From an uncultured Eubacteriales bacterium (lineage in GTDB: Bacteria; Bacillota_A; Clostridia; Christensenellales; Aristaeellaceae), in NCBI GenBank assembly GCA_902775835.1, contig CACYNZ010000169.1, forward strand, positions 1 through 9,644: a stretch of 9,644 bases of DNA, read 5' to 3'. A program made the translations under genes and the position numbers. A model generated the notes under the pieces. That model was not told the origin of the DNA, searched no databases, and was given only the letters and a program-made list of their open reading frames with translations. This document shows positions 1-6,287 of this stretch, piece by piece (the stretch's first letter is position 1; each line of letters opens with the position of its first letter).

Positions 1-1
1 C

Positions 2-160
2 GGAGATGTCCGGGAGTATCTGAGGAATGTGACGGAGTATCGGGGCTTTTCTATTGAATATCAGTATAAAAATGGAAAATGCAGGCGCTTGTCAAGCTGC
101 GGCTTGACCGGCATCTGCATTTTGACTGATTGTATGATAGCGTATTGGGTGCGGTCATGA
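2..160 (+). CDS. Possible 3' end of a plus-strand gene (partial, unidentified)
   Basis: An open frame enters from the left edge and stops at TGA 158-160, giving 52 residues. Its first half (beginning GDVREYLRNVTEYRGFSIEY) has a protein-like mix of charged and aromatic residues and plausible codon use. The second half runs through the hairpin at 76-123 and is cysteine-rich and unconvincing. Frame 1 is also open from the edge and stops at 55-57, which would put the hairpin neatly after a stop codon, so it is a competing reading. No family is recognised and the frame cannot be decided from this fragment. If real, the gene converges on the minus-strand operon. Confidence 0.25.
   Translation, partial: GDVREYLRNVTEYRGFSIEYQYKNGKCRRLSSCGLTGICILTDCMIAYWVRS
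76..123 (-). terminator. Compound hairpin, probable terminator of the minus-strand operon
   Basis: Outer arms of 9 bp (76-84 and 115-123, AAAATGCAG / CTGCATTTT) enclose inner arms of 6 bp (91-96 and 103-108, GTCAAG / CTTGAC) around a 6-nt loop, with a partly paired internal region between them. Read on the minus strand it lies about 105 nt after the oxidoreductase stop codon, and its 3' arm ends in TTTT followed by CCATTTTTATA, a plausible interrupted U-tract. The plus strand also gives TTTT after the stem, so it could act in both directions between convergent genes. The internal mismatches and the broken T-run keep confidence moderate. Confidence 0.5.
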
Positions 161-228
161 TGTCGGCATTGTGAGTAAAAATACTGCTGTATCCATTTTT
201 TGTGAAGAATGAAGACAGGAACGGTTCT
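161..228. other. Non-coding 3' flank of the operon
   Basis: No supported gene lies between the possible plus-strand stop at 160 and the oxidoreductase stop codon at 229. It contains an AT-rich stretch with a weak 4-bp hairpin near 181-192 (ATAC-TGCT-GTAT) next to an A-run on one side and a T-run on the other. The stem is too short to call a terminator by itself. Confidence 0.4.
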
Positions 229-2727
229 TTACGTCAGCTCGATCAGCTTCGCCAAGGCATCCCGGAAATTCCATCTTTTGGATGTACCCATCATGGTAAC
301 GCTGTCAGGGAAATCCTGTTGTGAAAGCAGGGTCCGAATTTGTTCCATAGGGACACAGCCCGGATGTTTTGCTTCAATTTCTGCCAGTGCCGAAACGGCG
401 TGGGACGCAAATTGGAAAGCAGCATCTTCCTCGTTTGTGATCAGCCGGTTCCATTGGGCCTCAAAGCGGTGAAAGGGATCCTCCAGAATTTCCATTAGCG
501 CCGGAATGGCTTTCCTGCTTCCCAGCCGCCCCAGGGCAGAGATCGCGGAGACGGCATAGGGCATGACGTACATATAGCTGGTGTCCGGCGCGCTCCCGGA
601 ACGATCCATTGCCATATCCAGCAGGATATCCTCACCGGAGGCGTCATCCAGCAGGCTGAGCGCCAGAGCGGCGTGACGGCAAAGCCGTAAATCGCCTGAT
701 GATAAAGCGGTTTTGAGCATGGGGATGCAGCGGCTCCCCCGGATTTTCACCGACCAGATGGCATAGCCCGGGCAGTTGGTTCCCAACTGCTCTAATATCT
801 CCCGCTCCTCCAGCCACAACTCGGAAAAGGTATCTGCCCACAGCCGCAGAGGCTCCTTTCCCTGACGCTCGATACGAAGGCAGTCCCCGGCTTTGATGCA
901 GCCCGTTTCTTCCAGCTTTGCTTTCAGCAATTCGTAGGGAACCTTTTGGGGTACTTCTCCCAATTCTATGGAAAGCGTCGCCAACGCCCCCGCCGCCTCG
1001 CCGGATTTGGAGCAGTCATCCATCATGCGTACTCCCTGAGAGAAATTGTGATCACAGGACAGGCATCTTCCGGCAGCCAGAATGCCGCCCCATCCCTTTG
1101 GAATCAGGGTTCCCACGCCAACGGGCACGCCCACATTCCAGCCCCACATTCCTCCGATGGTGAACCAGCTTCGCAGCAGCCGATCCTCCAGCGCGAATTC
1201 CTTGTTGTGGGTGTCCAGATTGGTGCGACACCAGAAAATGGGCTGCTGTGTCAACCGTCCTTGCAGGAAATCAGAAAAGGTCAGAACTTCCTCCCCCAGA
1301 ATCCGCTGCCCCTGACGAATGCCAATCAGGGGTGCGATGCCAAGATACCGTTTGTTGGAGTCCGGCACCGGGGGAAGCTGGTTGTCCTCCCAGGAAGAAT
1401 GCAGCAGCTGATGCCCCATTTGGATGGGATCATACTGGTTCAGAATTCCGTTATCCCGATTATCCCACCACATTCGCTTCCGTGTACGGTCATAATACTG
1501 ACAGGTATTGGAAAATGTCATAAAGCCGCCGTCGCTTTCCCGGCCCGGGAGCATTTCGCATCCGGCCAGGCGGCAGACCGTGCCGTCCGCTGTGGCGTCG
1601 ATGACCATTTTCGTCCGAACCCGGTGTAAGCCCTCGGCGTCACGATAGAGAAGTCCGACGACCCGCTGCCCCTGCGTCAGAACCTGGCAGACCCGGGCAT
1701 CGTATTTTGTGATCACGTTTGCCTGGGAAAACGCTTCCTGCAGGGCGATAGACTTGCTGTATGCCACATGACAGGAAACAAGCTTGTCGCCAATCTCACT
1801 TGCCCGCTGGTCGATCTGCTGATACAGTCCGCCCTTGACCCCGGCGTAGTAGCCCTGAATGGCTCCTGCGGTATTGGTGCCGCCGGGAAAACCAAGCTGC
1901 TCAATTCCCATCACCCGCAAGCCGCTCCGTGCGCCCCGGATGGCGGCCATAGAACCGGCTGTCCCCAGTCCCGCCACAACGATATCGGCCGTTTCTTCCG
2001 GCACCTCTCCCCGGCAGGGTACGGGTGTGGAAAACGCATCCAGATGCAGTCCCAGTTCCATCGCGTCCGCCACACTTCCCGCTGTATTGGAAGGATACCA
2101 AACCGAACGGGGCTCTTCCGCAGTTGTAAAGGACAGCGCCGGCGCGAAAGCGAGAATTTTCCGGGGGTAATGCTCCCACACAGAGGCCCGGGCCTCCGCC
2201 ATGGAAAATCCATCGGGCACAGGGAGAACATCAAACCCATCTTCTGTCGCGACTGTCAGAGCCAGGGTTCCCTTTGGCGCAGATTCATCAAAGAACCAAT
2301 GCAGGTCAAAGTCCGGGGTGGTATCCAGCAGACGATCGGAGGTTACGGAAAAGCTGCCGCCGATGGTATTGACTGTCAGCTTCCAAACATCAGCTTCCCG
2401 GGATACCTCTGTGACCCGGGAAAGAAACCAAACATCACAGCCGGTATGATCAAACCATTTGGCGGCCAGCGGGCCCATTTCCGGGTAAGCAGGCTGTTTT
2501 TCCCGGCAAATACCCCGCTGCTCTATTTCCCGCACAAATGGCTCCGTTTCATCCGAATAGCGGTGCTGAGGCATATACGCTTCCCCGCTCCATGCGGCGG
2601 AAAACTCCGGCATACAGATACAGCCCGCCTCAATCACGGCGCAGTGCCGTCCCTCCGCTTCCGCGCGATGGGCGTATCCCAGTGCAAGGGCGGTGGCGCC
2701 AACGAGAATGGTATCATAATGGGTCAC
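229..2727 (-). CDS. FAD-dependent oxidoreductase (FAD_oxidored family) with degenerate N-terminal FAD-like domain and C-terminal HEAT-like repeats
   Basis: Predicted cytoplasmic flavoenzyme of 832 residues; no signal peptide or membrane segment. The central part, roughly residues 245-590, is a canonical FAD_oxidored domain: Rossmann motif GLGTAG at 253-258, a conserved GFPGGTNTAG loop at about 279-288, VIDATADG near 375-382, and the C-terminal FAD-binding stretch GGILAAGRCLSCDHNFSQGV near 547-566. Residues 3-240 resemble a second, worn copy of the same fold (TILVGATALALGYA instead of GxGxxG; LLDTTPDFD in place of VIDATADG). Residues about 655-790 look like HEAT repeats, with short paired helices such as AVSAISALGRLGSRKAIPAL. 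The GTG at 2725-2727 is chosen as start because GGGGAGG at 2735-2741 lies 7 nt ahead of it; an in-frame ATG eight codons upstream lies within a hairpin and has no binding site. It is the last gene of the operon, 60 bp after the solute-binding protein. The transporter context suggests action on an imported carbohydrate or glycoside; substrate and reaction are unknown. Confidence 0.88.
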   Translation of the reverse strand: MTHYDTILVGATALALGYAHRAEAEGRHCAVIEAGCICMPEFSAAWSGEAYMPQHRYSDETEPFVREIEQRGICREKQPAYPEMGPLAAKWFDHTGCDVWFLSRVTEVSREADVWKLTVNTIGGSFSVTSDRLLDTTPDFDLHWFFDESAPKGTLALTVATEDGFDVLPVPDGFSMAEARASVWEHYPRKILAFAPALSFTTAEEPRSVWYPSNTAGSVADAMELGLHLDAFSTPVPCRGEVPEETADIVVAGLGTAGSMAAIRGARSGLRVMGIEQLGFPGGTNTAGAIQGYYAGVKGGLYQQIDQRASEIGDKLVSCHVAYSKSIALQEAFSQANVITKYDARVCQVLTQGQRVVGLLYRDAEGLHRVRTKMVIDATADGTVCRLAGCEMLPGRESDGGFMTFSNTCQYYDRTRKRMWWDNRDNGILNQYDPIQMGHQLLHSSWEDNQLPPVPDSNKRYLGIAPLIGIRQGQRILGEEVLTFSDFLQGRLTQQPIFWCRTNLDTHNKEFALEDRLLRSWFTIGGMWGWNVGVPVGVGTLIPKGWGGILAAGRCLSCDHNFSQGVRMMDDCSKSGEAAGALATLSIELGEVPQKVPYELLKAKLEETGCIKAGDCLRIERQGKEPLRLWADTFSELWLEEREILEQLGTNCPGYAIWSVKIRGSRCIPMLKTALSSGDLRLCRHAALALSLLDDASGEDILLDMAMDRSGSAPDTSYMYVMPYAVSAISALGRLGSRKAIPALMEILEDPFHRFEAQWNRLITNEEDAAFQFASHAVSALAEIEAKHPGCVPMEQIRTLLSQQDFPDSVTMMGTSKRWNFRDALAKLIELT

Positions 2728-2734
2728 AGAAATT

Positions 2735-2741
2735 CCTCCCC
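2735..2741 (-). promoter_or_regulatory. Ribosome binding site that sets the GTG start of the oxidoreductase
   Basis: Minus-strand GGGGAGG is followed by a 7-nt spacer (AATTTCT) and GTG at 2727. It excludes the longer ATG reading, since the site would then lie inside the coding region. Confidence 0.8.
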
Positions 2742-2747
2742 AGATTG

Positions 2748-2778
2748 CCATACCCCGGCGGAAACCGCCGGGGTATGG
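2748..2778 (-). promoter_or_regulatory. Perfect 14-bp intercistronic hairpin after the solute-binding-protein gene
   Basis: The arms 2748-2761 and 2765-2778 are perfect inverted repeats of each other (CCATACCCCGGCGG and its complement) with a 3-nt loop, AAA on the plus strand and TTT on the minus strand. On the minus strand it starts 9 nt after the solute-binding-protein stop codon and ends 6 nt before the next gene's ribosome binding site. It is GC-rich and very stable, but what follows is CAATCTGGGG, with no T-run, so it is not a standard intrinsic terminator. A role in protecting the 3' end of the upstream message, or partial attenuation, is the best inference. Confidence 0.75.
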
Positions 2779-2787
2779 GGAAATGGA

Positions 2788-4404
2788 TTACTTGAGGTTT
2801 GCGTTGTAGTAGTCGGTGTAGTACTGGTTCCATTCCTGCAGACCGCAGCCGTCCAGAGCGCTCAGGTAGGCTTCCCAATCGGCATCGCTGTTGGGATCCA
2901 TCATGCCCATGACGAACTTGTTGGAGTAGTCGGTCATGGTATCGTTCAGCAGGGTCTTGAGCATGTTGACCTCTTCCTGGGTGTTGGTGTCAAACAGGAA
3001 ATTCAGAGGCTTGAAGTAGCCATAGCCCTGGGCCTGGAAGGAATCGCCCAGTTCGATGTTGACGGGGCCGGAGACGGCGATCACCGCATCCACATTCCGG
3101 TTGGGGATGAAGTCCTGATGGAAGCGGGTGTAGGCGTTCAGGGAGACGGCAGGAGCGCCAGTGGTATCAAAGTCCTTAATGAGGTCGGTGTAGCTCTTGT
3201 TGCCGTTGGCATCCACGGTGTAGGTCAGGCCCTCCTCGCCCCAGCTCAGGATCTCGGAGGCTTCATCGGTGGCACACCAGTTGAAGAACTCCAGAACCCG
3301 ATCCAGGCGCTCGCCGGACAGCTTGTCGGTCAGAACGAAGCCCTGGGACTTGTAGGGAGTCTCCTTGTTGTAAACGTGCTGGCTGTCGTCAGCGGCGATG
3401 GTGTTCAGGTAGTAGATCCAGCCGCAGTTGGGGTCGGTCTGGCTGTTGCGCTCGTTCATGGCGTTGGTGTGAGAACCGGCCCAGTTCCACTCGGCGTAGT
3501 ACATACCGGCGATGGTATTTTCCTTGGTCATGTCCTCGGTGGTGGTCAGGTAATCCTCGGCGATCAGGCCGTTCTTATACAGGTAGTTCAGGGTGATCAG
3601 CATCTGACGCCAGTTGTCGGTGGCGGGGCCGTAGGGCACAAACTCGCCGGAGAAGTAATCCAGATAATAGCCGGACTGGACGTTGTAGGCGTAGTCCCAG
3701 CCGTCCCACACATTGCCCCAGCCCTGCACCATGAAGGGGATGGAGTCGGGATCCTTTTCCTTGATCTGCTCCAGCAGGGCAACAAAGTCTTCCACGGTGG
3801 TGGGCAGGTCGTCAACGCTGTCGATCAGACCCATTTCCTGCATGGTTCCCGCACGCAGGTGCCAGCACATAGCGGTGTTTCTGGGGTTCTTGGAGGGCAG
3901 GCAGTACAGCTTGCCGTCGCTGGCGCAGAGCATACCCTTGACATAGGCCCAGCCGCCGTCCACGCCTTCGTCAAAGACCTTGATCCAGTCGGGAAGCTTG
4001 TCTTCCAGATCATCCACGGCCAGAATGTGACCGGTCAGGCTCAGCTCCTGGGCCAGAGAGTTGTTGGCGTGCCACAGGATGTCGGGATAGTCGTTGCCGG
4101 CCATCTGCAGGGTGACGTTGGTGGCATAGTCGGAATCCTCCAGGTCCTGCCAGTTCACGACGATGTTGAACTTTTCCAGCAGGATCTGATCCAGAATGTT
4201 GTTTTCGATGCAGTCAGTACCTTTCTTGTTGTAAGCGATGGTCAGAGTAACCTGCTCCGCGTGGGGATCTGCCGTGGTGCTGTCCGTGGCAGCGGCAGGG
4301 GCGGTGGTGGGCGCTTCCGTGGGGGCTTCAGCGGTATTTCCGCCGCAGGCGGTCATGCCCAGCACCATTGCCAGGCAAAGAAGCAGTGCGATCCATTTTT
4401 TCAT
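2788..4404 (-). CDS. Extracellular solute-binding lipoprotein of a CUT1-type carbohydrate ABC transporter (LplA/YtcQ-like)
   Basis: A 538-residue secreted lipoprotein that should capture an oligosaccharide or glycoside outside the cell and deliver it to the two permeases encoded just upstream. A signal peptide (MKKWIALLLCLAMVLGMTAC) ends in a lipobox with lipidated Cys20, followed by a Thr/Ala/Pro/Glu-rich linker to about residue 48. The mature domain begins with VTLTIAYNKKG and has the YPDILW segment (106-111) typical of family 1 solute-binding proteins. It is rich in aromatic residues around 229-260 and 301-310 (for example WDGWDYAY, AEWNWAG), as expected for sugar stacking. The C-terminal DPNSDADWEAYLSALDGCGLQEW is characteristic of the long LplA-like subfamily, whose members are about 500-560 residues. 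AAGGAGGA at 4413-4420 lies 8 nt ahead of the ATG. The gene lies 32 bp after the permease gene, the usual distal position in YesMN-linked operons. The exact ligand cannot be inferred. Confidence 0.93.
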   Translation of the reverse strand: MKKWIALLLCLAMVLGMTACGGNTAEAPTEAPTTAPAAATDSTTADPHAEQVTLTIAYNKKGTDCIENNILDQILLEKFNIVVNWQDLEDSDYATNVTLQMAGNDYPDILWHANNSLAQELSLTGHILAVDDLEDKLPDWIKVFDEGVDGGWAYVKGMLCASDGKLYCLPSKNPRNTAMCWHLRAGTMQEMGLIDSVDDLPTTVEDFVALLEQIKEKDPDSIPFMVQGWGNVWDGWDYAYNVQSGYYLDYFSGEFVPYGPATDNWRQMLITLNYLYKNGLIAEDYLTTTEDMTKENTIAGMYYAEWNWAGSHTNAMNERNSQTDPNCGWIYYLNTIAADDSQHVYNKETPYKSQGFVLTDKLSGERLDRVLEFFNWCATDEASEILSWGEEGLTYTVDANGNKSYTDLIKDFDTTGAPAVSLNAYTRFHQDFIPNRNVDAVIAVSGPVNIELGDSFQAQGYGYFKPLNFLFDTNTQEEVNMLKTLLNDTMTDYSNKFVMGMMDPNSDADWEAYLSALDGCGLQEWNQYYTDYYNANLK

Positions 4405-4436
4405 TGAATTTTTCCTCCTTTTTATATATGTTCCAA

Positions 4437-5303
4437 TCAGCCCTTGACAGAGCCGACCATAACACCTTTGACAAAGTATTTCTGAATGAAGGGGTACAGT
4501 GCCATCATTGGCAGCATGGAGATAAAGAGCGTTGCATAGTTGATGCTGGTGGAGCCGATGTTGCTGGCCTCACCGCTTTTGACCAGAGTCTCCGCGTTGA
4601 TGACCATATTTCGCAGCACCAGCTGCAGCGGAGCCTTATCCGAGGAGCTGAAATAGATGGAGGCCTGGAACCAGGAATTCCAGTGCATGACGGCATAGAA
4701 CAGGGCAATGGTGGCGATGGAAGCCTTACTCAAAGGCAGGATCACATCCCACAGGATCTTAAAATCATTGGCTCCGTCAAGCCGCGCCGCTTCCGTCAGC
4801 TCAAAGGGAATAGACTGGAAGAAGGTACGCATAATGATCATGTTGTAAACCTGCATGGCATTGGGGATCACCATGGCCCAGATGGTATTGTACAGCCCCA
4901 GCTTCTGCACCAGCAGGAAAGTCGGAATGGTGCCGCCGCTGAAAAACATGGTAAAGGCAAAGAACATGGAGATCGTCTTTCGGAAGGGCATTTCGGGACG
5001 GGACAGGGGATATGCCGTCAGGATCGTCAGGATTACGTTGATCAGCGTACCCAAGGCGGTGTAAAGAACGGAATACTTCAGGCCCTGCAGCACCTTGCCG
5101 TCATGGATAATGGCTTTATAGGCATCCAGACTGAACTCTACCGGCCAGAAGCTCACATCGCCCCGGGCAAAAGCGTCATAGCTGGAAAAGGATACGGCAA
5201 AGATATTCAGAACAGGCGCAATGATGCTGACCAGAACCACCGCGCACATGGCAAAGAGAAGAAAATCAAATACCTTGGAAGAAAGCGAACGGTCTTTCAT
5301 CAT
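4437..5303 (-). CDS. ytcP: Carbohydrate ABC transporter permease, MalG/YtcP-like
   Basis: An inner-membrane permease of 288 residues, one of two that form the translocation channel. About six hydrophobic segments are visible (near 15-37, 77-98, 111-132, 141-160, 192-210 and 257-275). The ATPase-contacting EAA loop is at 168-191 (ELTEAARLDGANDF...), with the conserved Gly at 177. The ending VKGVMVGSVKG is typical of YtcP-type permeases. The start at 5303 is chosen because AGGAGG at 5311-5316 lies 7 nt ahead; a longer reading from TTG 5321 would place that site inside the gene, and ATG 5300 directly follows and is also possible. It lies 11 bp after the LplB-like gene, whose TAG stop overlaps this gene's ribosome binding site. 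The symbol is a family-level name, not a proven orthology. Confidence 0.93.
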   Translation of the reverse strand: MMKDRSLSSKVFDFLLFAMCAVVLVSIIAPVLNIFAVSFSSYDAFARGDVSFWPVEFSLDAYKAIIHDGKVLQGLKYSVLYTALGTLINVILTILTAYPLSRPEMPFRKTISMFFAFTMFFSGGTIPTFLLVQKLGLYNTIWAMVIPNAMQVYNMIIMRTFFQSIPFELTEAARLDGANDFKILWDVILPLSKASIATIALFYAVMHWNSWFQASIYFSSSDKAPLQLVLRNMVINAETLVKSGEASNIGSTSINYATLFISMLPMMALYPFIQKYFVKGVMVGSVKG

Positions 5304-5310
5304 GCATGAT

Positions 5311-5317
5311 CCTCCTA
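5311..5317 (-). promoter_or_regulatory. Ribosome binding site overlapping the upstream stop codon (permease pair)
   Basis: Minus-strand TAGGAGG contains both the TAG stop of the LplB-like permease (5315-5317) and the AGGAGG binding site of the YtcP-like permease. Ribosomes ending the first gene sit on the initiation region of the second, which favours coupled and equal translation of the two subunits. It also fixes the downstream start at 5303 or 5300. Confidence 0.75.
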
Positions 5318-6271
5318 CCAAAGACTGGTTTCCGAGACCCGTTGGCTGATTTTATTCACAACAAACACCATCAAGCAGTTGATCACAGCGGTAAACAGGT
5401 CTACGGCTGTGCCGAAGCTGTACATACCCTGGCTCATACCGACCCGGTAAGCGAAGGTGCTGATGATATCCGCCACGGAATTGTTGGCGGAATTCTGGAG
5501 CAGAAGGGTCTTTTCGTAGCCCACAGACAGCAGCTTTCCGCACTCCAGAATCAGCATGATGACCACCGTGGGCATAATGGAGGGCAGGCTGATGGTCATG
5601 ATCTGGCGGAACCGGGAAGCGCCGTCCACACTGGCGGATTCATACAGCTCCTGAGGCACCGCGGACAGGGCCGAGATGTAAATGATGGCGCTGTAACCGA
5701 AGGTCTGCCAGATCTGGGAGAGGATATACACCGGGCGGTACCACTGCGTGCTTCCCATAAAATAGATGGACTCCACGCCAAAGACGTTCAGAATCTTATT
5801 GATGATGCCGGAGCTGGGATTGAGCAGCAGATTCAGCATACTGCATACCGCTACCAGGGAAATAAAATGAGGCAGATAGGAAACGGTCTGCACCAGCTTC
5901 TTCACCTTGGTGTTGCGCACCTCATTCAGCAGCAGCGCAAAAATGATGGGCACCGGGAATACGAAAACCAGCTGCAAAATGCTGATGGCCAGGGTGTTGG
6001 TGATGAGCTGCCTGAACTGGGGATGGGAGAAGAATTTCTTAAACCAGTACAGTCCCGCCCAGTTGCCGGTAAGGATGCTGTCGCCGATGTGGTACTTCTG
6101 AAAGGCGATCAGCGCGCCGTACATGGGGCCGTATCGGAAGACAGCGCACCAGAGGATCCCTGGCAGCACCATCAGAAGCAGCATCCAGTGCTTTCGGATG
6201 GTTTTCAACAGATTTGCGGCTTTTCCTCGGCTTTGAGGCTGCAAACGGTTTTCCGCGATTGCCTTTTTCAA
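5315..6271 (-). CDS. lplB: Carbohydrate ABC transporter permease, LplB-like
   Basis: An inner-membrane permease of 318 residues, partner of the YtcP-like protein. After a basic cytoplasmic N-terminus come about six hydrophobic segments (near 28-48, 92-116, 129-150, 180-201, 228-248 and 287-307). The EAA-type loop is at 208-232 (ELYESASVDGASRFRQIM), with Gly217 conserved and Ser212 where Ala is common. The segment YEKTLLLQNSANNSVADII near 252-270, followed by a YRVG stretch, is a hallmark of the LplB group. The start is TTG at 6269-6271: GGGAGG at 6280-6285 lies 8 nt ahead and no in-frame ATG is better placed. It lies 13 bp after the response regulator stop codon. The symbol is a family-level name. 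Confidence 0.93.
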   Translation of the reverse strand: MKKAIAENRLQPQSRGKAANLLKTIRKHWMLLLMVLPGILWCAVFRYGPMYGALIAFQKYHIGDSILTGNWAGLYWFKKFFSHPQFRQLITNTLAISILQLVFVFPVPIIFALLLNEVRNTKVKKLVQTVSYLPHFISLVAVCSMLNLLLNPSSGIINKILNVFGVESIYFMGSTQWYRPVYILSQIWQTFGYSAIIYISALSAVPQELYESASVDGASRFRQIMTISLPSIMPTVVIMLILECGKLLSVGYEKTLLLQNSANNSVADIISTFAYRVGMSQGMYSFGTAVDLFTAVINCLMVFVVNKISQRVSETSLW

Positions 6272-6279
6272 ATGGGTAA

Positions 6280-6287
6280 CCTCCCTA
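6280..6287 (-). promoter_or_regulatory. Ribosome binding site adjoining the regulator stop codon; supports the TTG start of the LplB-like permease
   Basis: Minus-strand TAGGGAGG: the TAG ending the response regulator (6285-6287) shares its last base with the GGGAGG site (6280-6285). The 8-nt spacer leads to TTG at 6271. This is the same stop-in-binding-site arrangement as between the two permeases. Confidence 0.7.

Noticed and set aside
176..205. Second terminator just after the oxidoreductase stop codon
   Set aside because: The stem is only 4 bp (ATAC/GTAT), extended by wobble pairs and mismatches, so it is too weak to call.
2728..2751. ATG start at 2751 for the oxidoreductase
   Set aside because: It lies inside the hairpin arm and has no ribosome binding site, while GTG 2727 has GGGGAGG at a 7-nt spacing.
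1768..4407. Very long plus-strand open frame (879 codons) across the oxidoreductase and solute-binding-protein genes
   Set aside because: It is in the frame whose codons align exactly with the sense codons of both minus-strand genes, which happen to share a phase. It stays open simply because these genes avoid TTA, CTA and TCA codons. The product is a repetitive Gly/Val/His-rich string with no family resemblance.
4368..5309. Plus-strand open frame of 313 codons opposite the YtcP-like permease
   Set aside because: Codon-aligned antisense shadow of a well-supported permease gene; the same holds for the long plus-strand frames at 946-1629, 5306-6352, 6444-7160 and 8102-8629.
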